IMG/VR virus record: IMGVR_UViG_3300012920_000302
Coordinates: 1-22,605 of that record
Direction: 5' to 3' (one strand)
DNA from: a virus
DNA length: 22,605 bases
The translations under genes were made by a program, and so were the position numbers. Positions 14,032 through 20,279 of the stretch are shown piece by piece (position 1 is the first letter of the stretch; the number at the start of each line of letters is the position of its first letter). Below the pieces are notes generated by a model, which saw only the letters and a list, made by a program, of their open reading frames with translations, was not told the origin of the DNA and did no database searches.

Positions 14032-15423
14032 ATGCCAAAGATAAATGATTTCTTACAAGGGTTTCAAGACAACCTACCAGGTTTAAAAGATTTCCGTCAC
14101 GCATCTAGATTGTATTTGGATGACAATTTCAAACTGGCACCCAAAAACAAATTTTTATTCCACGTGGTCTTTGACACAGATGAAGATTTATTTTACGGAG
14201 GATTTAATTCTGCAGAAAAATACCAACTCAATATGTTGGTCAAAAGTGCCGATTTGCCAAAATACGGAATGAATCTTGAAGAAAAAATTCAATACAACAA
14301 AAAGGTATACACTGCCACAAGAATACAGTACGAACCTGTGAATATTGTTTTCCATGATGACCAAGCAGATACCGTAAATGCATTTTGGAAAAAATATTAT
14401 GAATATTACATAGCAGATCCAAAAGCACTAAACATTGAACTAGCAATTAACCAAAACAAAGACGATACCTATGATCCTATCGACGGCAAAACTAGATATA
14501 GATTTGGTCTGGACACCGGCATAAAAAGAAAACAACCATATCTAAGAAACATTCAATTGTTTGTGTTACATAAAAAAAGATTCACTTCAATGACATTGGT
14601 CAATCCAGTGATTGGTTCTTTCAGTCACGACAATGTGGATCAGGCTGACGGTGCTGGAGTGCTGTCTAACACAATGCAAATATTTTATGAAACTGTGGTT
14701 TATGCCAGTGGCATTATAGTTCCAGGCGAACTGCCAAAAGGGTTTGCCACTTTGAACTACGACAAAGAACCTTCGCCACTGACTGTGTTTGGTAGAGGCA
14801 CAAACTCTATTTTTGGTCCTGGAGGTGTTGTGGACGGAATAGGCTCTGCAATTAAATTATTTCAAGAAAAAAACATTCTAGGTGCAATATTGGCGGCAGG
14901 TAACACCTACAACAATGCAAAAAAAATAAAAAAATCAGATGCCAAGGCCGAACTCAAAGGCATTGCCAAAAAAGGTGTACAAGAAATTGGCAAACAGGCA
15001 GGATCAATTTCAAATCCTGTGGCGCAGTTTGCTGTTGGTGCCGCTTCGTTGCTGGCCATCAAAGAAGCCAATGCCAAAGGCACAAATGATCAACAAAACA
15101 AAGCCAACACAAAAGTGATATCATCGCCAAGTTTAGACACCGCTCAGTTTCTTACACCCGACGAAGCATTTAATCTTGTAAACACAAACGCAACTGTGAA
15201 AAATCAAGTGGCCGCGGGCATATATTTCAAAGACATTGGTTCAAGAAAAAATTTGACTGTGGCACAAAGTGACATTGAATACACTAATGCAAATGCAACC
15301 ACAAAAACAGTTTATCAAAACAAAGCAGTAACTAATGTGAGAAAACTGGTCACTGAAGGATATCTAAAAATTTCAAGACAGACGCTTAATGTAAATATTG
15401 AAACTGAGAAAGCAAACATTTAA
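14032..15423 (+). CDS. Tube-fold structural protein, probably gp54-like tail tube initiator
   Basis: 463 aa from ATG 14032 (MPKINDFLQGFQDN); the frame extends to GTG 14014 but that lies upstream of the promoter box. The N-terminal ~240 residues (FRHASRLYLDDNFKLAPKNKFLFHVVF, INMLVKSADLPKYG-like, YNKKVYTATRIQYEPVNIVFHDD, NAFWKKYYEYYIADP, FTSMTLVNPVIGSFSHDNVD, MQIFYETVVYASG) have the gp19/gp54 tube-fold pattern, and similar proteins occur in marine T4-like phages. gp54 starts tube assembly on the baseplate. The C-terminal ~200 residues are an Ala/Lys-rich, partly helical extension (AAGNTYNNAKKIKK..., FAVGAASLLAIKEANAKG) with no recognised domain. The next gene overlaps the stop (TAATG). Assignment to gp54 rather than a second tube-like protein is moderate. 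Confidence 0.6.
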   Translation: MPKINDFLQGFQDNLPGLKDFRHASRLYLDDNFKLAPKNKFLFHVVFDTDEDLFYGGFNSAEKYQLNMLVKSADLPKYGMNLEEKIQYNKKVYTATRIQYEPVNIVFHDDQADTVNAFWKKYYEYYIADPKALNIELAINQNKDDTYDPIDGKTRYRFGLDTGIKRKQPYLRNIQLFVLHKKRFTSMTLVNPVIGSFSHDNVDQADGAGVLSNTMQIFYETVVYASGIIVPGELPKGFATLNYDKEPSPLTVFGRGTNSIFGPGGVVDGIGSAIKLFQEKNILGAILAAGNTYNNAKKIKKSDAKAELKGIAKKGVQEIGKQAGSISNPVAQFAVGAASLLAIKEANAKGTNDQQNKANTKVISSPSLDTAQFLTPDEAFNLVNTNATVKNQVAAGIYFKDIGSRKNLTVAQSDIEYTNANATTKTVYQNKAVTNVRKLVTEGYLKISRQTLNVNIETEKANI

Positions 15424-15800
15424 TGACAGAAATATACACAAATTTACCACCCAAAAAAGACAATAGTCTAGACGAAACTGTGAAAAAATTGACAACGACT
15501 GCCTATGAAACTGAATACGAATTTAATGCAGGACAATATGATGCCGCGATTGCATTTTTTGTCAAAAGAGGTTTTGCCAGAACAGCCGCAGAATCTACTG
15601 CTTATGTGATACTGGCACAGGCCAAAATTGATCAAGTGAATCCGCAAGAAGTTTTAGACAAACTTTCAGGTGTCAGCGATGCCGAATTATCAGAAATAAT
15701 GACCATAATACTCAACGCCAACAGATACAAATCCAGTAGGTTGGGTGTAAGACAAACTCTCACCACTAAGGATACTGTGTCTAGAAACATCCTAGACTAA
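15423..15800 (+). CDS. Small conserved virion-associated protein of marine T4-like phages
   Basis: 125 aa. The core (YEFNAGQYDAAIAFFVKRGFARTAAESTAYVILAQAKIDQVNPQEVLDKLSGVSDAELSEIMTIILNANRYKSSRLG) is alpha-helical. I recall similar proteins in cyanophage and other marine T4-like genomes, where they are annotated as hypothetical or structural. The start and stop are both coupled: its ATG overlaps the stop of the gp54-like gene and its TAA overlaps the gp4 ATG (TAATG in both cases), so the three genes are probably translated from one transcript. No enzyme motif, signal peptide or membrane segment. The function is unknown; placement suggests tail or head completion. Confidence 0.75.
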   Translation: MTEIYTNLPPKKDNSLDETVKKLTTTAYETEYEFNAGQYDAAIAFFVKRGFARTAAESTAYVILAQAKIDQVNPQEVLDKLSGVSDAELSEIMTIILNANRYKSSRLGVRQTLTTKDTVSRNILD

Positions 15801-16240
15801 TGTTACCAAGATTCGCCAAAGGAAAATTTCATCCTAAAAATCAAGAAAAATATGTAGGACTGAAGACTCCCACATACAGATCCAGTTGGGAACACGCATT
15901 TATGCGACTGTGTGATGAACACCCTAACGTGGCCAAATGGGCCAGCGAATCAATCAAGATTCCTTACCGTCATCCACTCACGGGCAAATACACAGTGTAC
16001 GTGCCAGACTTTTTCATAGTGTATGTGGACAAGAACGGCAGAAAAAATGCAGAACTGATAGAGGTCAAACCAATGGCACAAACATCGATGGAGGCCGCAG
16101 GCAGAAGTATGGGCAAGAAAAAACAGGTCATAATCAATCAGGCCAAGTGGGAGGCCGCCAATGCCTATGCCAGACAGAACAAAATTAGATTCAGAGTGGT
16201 GTCAGAAGAACAACTGTTCCACAACGGCACACGTAAGTAA
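15800..16240 (+). CDS. 4: Head completion nuclease gp4-like
   Basis: 146 aa (T4 gp4 ~150). N-terminal FAKGKFHPKNQEKYVGLKTPTYRSSWEHAFMRLCDEHPNVAKWASESIKIPYRHP is the clear gp4 signature. A TnsA-like PD-(D/E)xK nuclease site is readable: E31 in the SSWEHAF helix, D70 in YVPDFF, and E88-V-K90 in ELIEVKPM. gp4 acts on packaged DNA ends so that filled heads can be joined to tails. The start ATG 15800 overlaps the previous stop. Its TAA stop (16238-16240) lies inside the late-promoter box of gp16, so termination of this gene and initiation of the next share bases. Confidence 0.9.
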   Translation: MLPRFAKGKFHPKNQEKYVGLKTPTYRSSWEHAFMRLCDEHPNVAKWASESIKIPYRHPLTGKYTVYVPDFFIVYVDKNGRKNAELIEVKPMAQTSMEAAGRSMGKKKQVIINQAKWEAANAYARQNKIRFRVVSEEQLFHNGTRK

Positions 16241-16243
16241 ATA
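16236..16243 (+). promoter_or_regulatory. Late-type box AGTAAATA for gp16
   Basis: Keeps the TAAATA core, contains the gp4 stop codon, and ends 5 nt before ATG 16249, giving a predicted transcript beginning on the ATG. Confidence 0.5.
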
Positions 16244-16248
16244 AAACA

Positions 16249-16770
16249 ATGACAAAGAAATTAGAAGATATTTTAAATTTACCAAATGTCAAAGAAGCAT
16301 TCAAAGAAGTGGATGCCAAGGAAAAAGAGAAAACTGCCAAAGACACAGCAAATGGTAAAAGCAAAAATCTAGATCCTGAAACACACAAAAACTTACAGAA
16401 AAGTTATGCGGAATTTGACAAAGTTGCGGCCGCACTGCCACAGGTCAAAGGCTTGGGTGAATTATCAGACCTAGAACTGGACAAACTGGCTGTGGAAGCA
16501 GAAGAAAGTTACAAGAATCTAATGGACTTGGGCATGAACGTGGACTCACGTTATTCAGGACGTATATTCGAAGTGGCTAGTACAATGTTACGTAACGCCA
16601 TAGATGCCAAATCCAACAAAATTGACAAGAAATTAAAGATGGTTGAACTGCAACTAAAGAAAATGAAGTTGGACAAAGACGGCGAATCTGACGCTCCGAT
16701 AGAAGCACAAGACGGTTTTGTGATATCTGACCGTAATGAATTAATGAAGAAACTATTGAAAAAAGACTAA
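16249..16770 (+). CDS. 16: Terminase small subunit gp16-like
   Basis: 173 aa (T4 gp16 ~164). The central helical hairpin and the segment KNLMDLGMNVDSRYSGRIFEVASTMLRNAIDAKSNKIDKKLKMVELQLKKMKL form the antiparallel coiled-coil core typical of gp16, and the C-terminus (DGFVISDRNELMKKLLKKD) matches the usual short tail. gp16 oligomers recognise phage DNA and stimulate gp17 ATPase and cutting during packaging. Position fits: gp4 upstream, gp17 two genes downstream. Two genes are inserted between 16 and 17, which are adjacent in T4. No Shine-Dalgarno precedes ATG 16249, only the late-type box. Confidence 0.85.
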   Translation: MTKKLEDILNLPNVKEAFKEVDAKEKEKTAKDTANGKSKNLDPETHKNLQKSYAEFDKVAAALPQVKGLGELSDLELDKLAVEAEESYKNLMDLGMNVDSRYSGRIFEVASTMLRNAIDAKSNKIDKKLKMVELQLKKMKLDKDGESDAPIEAQDGFVISDRNELMKKLLKKD

Positions 16771-16773
16771 ATA
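16766..16773 (+). promoter_or_regulatory. Late-type box ACTAAATA
   Basis: Includes the gp16 TAA stop and ends 6 nt before ATG 16780, giving a predicted 1-nt leader. Confidence 0.45.
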
Positions 16774-16779
16774 TTGCAT

Positions 16780-17400
16780 ATGAGCACGTTCCAACAGTAT
16801 CTTACAGAAGCATCTAAGTCATACGATTATAAAATTAAGGTCGCAGGCGAGCCTAAAGACATCGACAAAAACAGACTGGAAACTGCACTACAAAAATTTG
16901 AAGTGGCCAGTATGTCAGCAGGCAAAAGCACACCTATTCAAAGTTTACCTTTGGATTTTCCACAGTTAAGCAACGAGCAAGTGACCATCTTTGATGTGAC
17001 CACAAACTATCCTGCCAGTTCAAGAGAAATGCACGAGTACCTAGCAACTTATATGGACTTACCTTTGACACATTTGGTTGTGAGAAGAGCCGGAGAACCA
17101 ACAGAAGAATATCAAGATCAAATGGAAATTGCTCAAAAATCAGAATATCAAAACAAACTTTTAGACATTGAGTACAAAGATGCCGCTAAAGTGAACGCAG
17201 AAGATTTTCATTCCACAAAAGCAAACATGAGTTTGTTGAAAGAATTACTTAAAGACAGAGATGCCAAATACGAAATTGAAAAAGGCACAGACAACAAAAC
17301 ACAAGAAGCACAAAGCAAAGAAGAACAGGCAAGTGCTTCACCAGTGACACCAGCACACAAAGGTGCTGTCAAAGGCAACCCACATCCAGCAGGAAAATAA
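16780..17400 (+). CDS. Conserved marine T4-like protein with capsid-targeting-like N-terminus
   Basis: 206 aa from ATG 16780; a TTG two codons upstream overlaps the promoter and is rejected. The first residues, MSTFQQYLTEASKS, resemble the T4 capsid-targeting sequence of internal head proteins (MKTYQEFIAEA type) and contain LTE, a consensus cut site for the gp21 prohead protease after E10. The next ~110 residues (YDYKIKVAGEP, LETALQKFEVASMSAGKSTPIQSLPLDFPQL, VTIFDVTTNYPASSREMHEYLATYM, THLVVRRAGEP) form an alpha/beta domain that I recall as conserved in cyanophages without assigned function. The C-terminus is Lys/Glu-rich and disordered. It sits between gp16 and gp17. Packaging into the head is inferred. 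Confidence 0.7.
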   Translation: MSTFQQYLTEASKSYDYKIKVAGEPKDIDKNRLETALQKFEVASMSAGKSTPIQSLPLDFPQLSNEQVTIFDVTTNYPASSREMHEYLATYMDLPLTHLVVRRAGEPTEEYQDQMEIAQKSEYQNKLLDIEYKDAAKVNAEDFHSTKANMSLLKELLKDRDAKYEIEKGTDNKTQEAQSKEEQASASPVTPAHKGAVKGNPHPAGK

Positions 17401-17402
17401 TC

Positions 17403-18632
17403 ATGGAAATGATGGACTTGATACAGAAATTAAATGAGATTTCTGAAAGAGAATTAACTAGAGGCGAAACTGCCAAAAAAGAAAAAATTGTCAAATCAAT
17501 GAAAAAAGACAAAGCCGGTTTTGAAAAAAGATACGGCGATGACGCTGAATCAGTGATGTATGCCACAGCAACCAAAATGGCCAAAAACGAAGCAATAGGC
17601 GACTCTGCTGACTTACAGAAAATTAAAACAGCGGCAGGTGGTGAAGAAATGCTAGTGAAAACTATGTTTGCGTCAGCAATTCAAAATGGTTTAGACGAAG
17701 GCGATTTCATTGACTCAGCGAGAAGAATGCTAAACATGACACCAGACAACATCAAAGCAATAATTGACAATGACACAAAGGCAATGGGAGATTCAGAACA
17801 ACCGGCCACAGAAGGTGGAATGAGTGACATACACATTGGTGCCCAAGAGGCAGTTGGTGAATATCTTGACGATGACGGAAATTTAAAAATGCCAAAAAGA
17901 GATGTGGTGGCAGATCTAGTGAAAAGATCCAAAGAAGCATCAATGCCATTATCATATGAATTAGAAACAGCGGCCAAAATGGTTGCTAATGACTTTGATG
18001 ACGGAGGCGCTAGAAGACACGAAATTGATGAACCTTATGACTTAGAATCAACTGAACTAAATACAAACACTATGGAAAACAACGACAAAAAAAACGTTAA
18101 AGAAGCAATACAAATGACAGCAGACACTCCCGAAGAAGCAGGAATGTTAATGCAGATTTTAAAAATGGCCGGCATCAAACCAATGGGTGCTGAAATGCCA
18201 GACACCAAACCAGGTGACGAAATGGATCCAGGTGAACTTAACAAACAAATGGATCAAACTGACGGTGACGAAATGGCAAAATATATGGGCATGATAGCAA
18301 AGCCTGATATGGAAAAACAAGAAGAAACTTTTGCTAACGAACCAGAAGAAAAAACACAAGATGTTGACAGTTTGGTAAATGTACACTCAGGTGGACTAAA
18401 CAGACAAAAAACACAGTACAGAAAAGAATATCCAGGCGACAATCCAATGGCAGTGGAAGACAAAATCACTGAAGAGGAATTGGCCAACAGCCTAAGAACA
18501 CAATACGAAGGTTTCAAACAAGCGTATCAAGAAGCGGCAAAACCAGACTACATTGACTTAGACAAAGACGGCAACAAAACAGAGCCAATGAAAAAGGCCG
18601 CACAAGACAAAGAAGCCAAAGACAAAAAATAA
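17403..18632 (+). CDS. Acidic Lys/Glu-rich protein with EF-hand/Excalibur-like motif
   Basis: 409 aa. It starts 2 nt after the previous stop; ATG 17403 has AGGA ~8 nt upstream and no late-type box, so it is in an operon with the 16780 gene. Residues ~19-60 (RGETAKKEKIVKSMKKDKAGFEKRYGDDAESVMYATATKMAKNEA) are a repeat-like motif found in several marine phage proteins. Most of the rest is low-complexity, rich in Asp, Glu, Lys and Met. Near the C-terminus PDYIDLDKDGNKTEPMKKAA carries a DxDxDGxxxE loop, Excalibur/EF-hand-like, suggesting Ca2+ binding. No signal peptide or membrane segment. Could be an internal head or scaffold-like protein; function not recognised. Confidence 0.65.
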   Translation: MEMMDLIQKLNEISERELTRGETAKKEKIVKSMKKDKAGFEKRYGDDAESVMYATATKMAKNEAIGDSADLQKIKTAAGGEEMLVKTMFASAIQNGLDEGDFIDSARRMLNMTPDNIKAIIDNDTKAMGDSEQPATEGGMSDIHIGAQEAVGEYLDDDGNLKMPKRDVVADLVKRSKEASMPLSYELETAAKMVANDFDDGGARRHEIDEPYDLESTELNTNTMENNDKKNVKEAIQMTADTPEEAGMLMQILKMAGIKPMGAEMPDTKPGDEMDPGELNKQMDQTDGDEMAKYMGMIAKPDMEKQEETFANEPEEKTQDVDSLVNVHSGGLNRQKTQYRKEYPGDNPMAVEDKITEEELANSLRTQYEGFKQAYQEAAKPDYIDLDKDGNKTEPMKKAAQDKEAKDKK

Positions 18633-18656
18633 GTCTTTTCCTCGCTACATTCTACC

Positions 18657-18664
18657 ATTAAATA
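18657..18664 (+). promoter_or_regulatory. Late-type box ATTAAATA for gp17
   Basis: Lies 7 nt before ATG 18672 in the 39-nt gap; predicted leader ~2 nt, no Shine-Dalgarno. Confidence 0.5.
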
Positions 18665-18671
18665 CTACACT

Positions 18672-20267
18672 ATGGCATATGTAAGTTTAGATTCAGAGCA
18701 GATTAAAAAAGCCAATAAGAAACACAAATACACCAAAGAACAGGTTTTACAACTTGAAAAGTGTATGGATCCCAAAACAGGTCCATTGTACTTTATGAAA
18801 ACTTTTATGAAGATACAACATCCTGTCAAAGGTGAAATGCCTTTTGAACCATTTCCTTATCAAGAACGATTGATAGAAAGTTACAACAATCACAGATTCA
18901 GTATTGCCATGCTACCCAGACAGACAGGTAAAACAACCTGTGCTTCAGGATTTTTGATATGGTACGCAATGTTTAGACCAGATTCACAAATACTAATCGC
19001 CGCACACAAATACGCAGGAGCATCAGACATCATGTCCAGGGTGCGTTATGCGTATGAGATGTTGCCTGCTTGGATCAAAGCAGGTGTAAACCAATACAAC
19101 AGGAACTCAATAGAATTTGACAACGGATCAAAGATAATGGCCACAACCACAACTGAAAACACAGGGCGGGGTATGTCACTTACATTGATCTACTGTGATG
19201 AGTTCGCATTCGTACAACCACCTGAAAAAGCCAAAGAGTTTTGGACTTCACTGTCACCAACATTGAGTACAGGAGGAAAGTGTATGATAACATCTACTCC
19301 CAACTCAGATGAAGATCAATTTGCCATGATTTGGAAAGAAGCCAACAAACGTTTTGACGAGTATGGCAACGACAAAGTGGTAGGCACAAACGGATTCTAT
19401 GCCATGAAGGCACACTGGTCAGAACATCCTGACAGAGATCAGGCCTGGGCAGACGCAGAAAGATCAAGAATTGGTGAAGAAAGATTTAGAAGGGAACACG
19501 AGTGTGAATTCTTAATCTTTGACGAAACATTGATCAGCAGTATACATCTTGCTGACATGGAAGGTGTACCGCCAGTGGAAACCACAGGACAGGTACGTTG
19601 GTTCAAACGTCCAACACCTGGTATGACTTATCTTGTCAGTCTAGATCCCAGCATGGGTACAGGCGGAGACTATGCGGCCATACAGGTTTTTGAACTGCCA
19701 ACATTTGAACAAGTGGGCGAATGGCATCACAACATGACGCCAATGAATCAACAGATTAGAATACTACAAGGCATAAACAAACACATACACGACACTATAC
19801 TAGAAAAAGACAGCAGTGCCTCCCCGCAAATATTTTACAGTATGGAAAACAACACCATTGGTGAAGCCGCTCTGATGAGAGTTATGGACATAGGTGAAGA
19901 AAACATAATTGGTATGTTTTTGTCAGAACCAATACGTAAAGGACACAGACGTAAATTCAGAAGAGGATTTAATACCACTGCCAAACACAAAATAGATGCC
20001 TGTACCAAATTTAAAGAACTAATAGAAGGTGGTAAAATGAAAATCAATTCACAACTGTTGATATCTGAAATGAAAGACTTTGTGGCCACAGGTTTGAGTT
20101 ACAAAGCCAAACCAGGACAGCACGATGACCTTGTAATGAGTTGTCTGCTAATGACACGTATGATGAAAGTTCTAGCAGATTTTGACCCTAAAATATTTGA
20201 AAAATGGACAGACAGATCCTCAGAATTAACCACACCCATGCCCATCTTTGGAAACTTCTACGGATAA
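18672..20267 (+). CDS. 17: Terminase large subunit gp17-like
   Basis: 531 aa (T4 gp17 ~610). ATPase domain: Q-motif-like FEPFPYQERLI (~58-68), Walker A LPRQTGKTT at 81-89, Walker B LIYCDE with D176-E177, and the coupling motif ITSTPNS (~205-212). Nuclease domain (RNase H fold): D325 in VSLDPSMGTGGDYAAI, E392 in YSMENNTIGEAAL, and D485/D486 in GQHDDLVMS, matching the T4 D401, E458, D542 set. gp17 is the motor and endonuclease that fills the prohead at the portal. The shorter length relative to T4 comes mainly from the termini. Its stop overlaps the promoter box of the following gene. Confidence 0.95.
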   Translation: MAYVSLDSEQIKKANKKHKYTKEQVLQLEKCMDPKTGPLYFMKTFMKIQHPVKGEMPFEPFPYQERLIESYNNHRFSIAMLPRQTGKTTCASGFLIWYAMFRPDSQILIAAHKYAGASDIMSRVRYAYEMLPAWIKAGVNQYNRNSIEFDNGSKIMATTTTENTGRGMSLTLIYCDEFAFVQPPEKAKEFWTSLSPTLSTGGKCMITSTPNSDEDQFAMIWKEANKRFDEYGNDKVVGTNGFYAMKAHWSEHPDRDQAWADAERSRIGEERFRREHECEFLIFDETLISSIHLADMEGVPPVETTGQVRWFKRPTPGMTYLVSLDPSMGTGGDYAAIQVFELPTFEQVGEWHHNMTPMNQQIRILQGINKHIHDTILEKDSSASPQIFYSMENNTIGEAALMRVMDIGEENIIGMFLSEPIRKGHRRKFRRGFNTTAKHKIDACTKFKELIEGGKMKINSQLLISEMKDFVATGLSYKAKPGQHDDLVMSCLLMTRMMKVLADFDPKIFEKWTDRSSELTTPMPIFGNFYG

Positions 20268-20273
20268 TAAATA
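20266..20273 (+). promoter_or_regulatory. Late promoter box AATAAATA
   Basis: One mismatch to TATAAATA, shares bases with the gp17 stop, and ends 6 nt before ATG 20280; predicted 1-nt leader. Confidence 0.6.
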
Positions 20274-20279
20274 CACTAT

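Noticed and set aside
15937-16188. 83-aa plus-strand open frame
   Set aside because: Alternate frame entirely inside gp4, whose catalytic motifs are conserved in the other frame.
16774-16779. TTG start adding two residues to the 16780 gene
   Set aside because: It abuts the late-type box and would hide the family-like leader MSTFQQYLTE.
17403-18632. Calling the acidic protein a tape measure or scaffold (gp22)
   Set aside because: Helical charged composition alone is not enough; no family motif of gp22 or gp29 was recognised.
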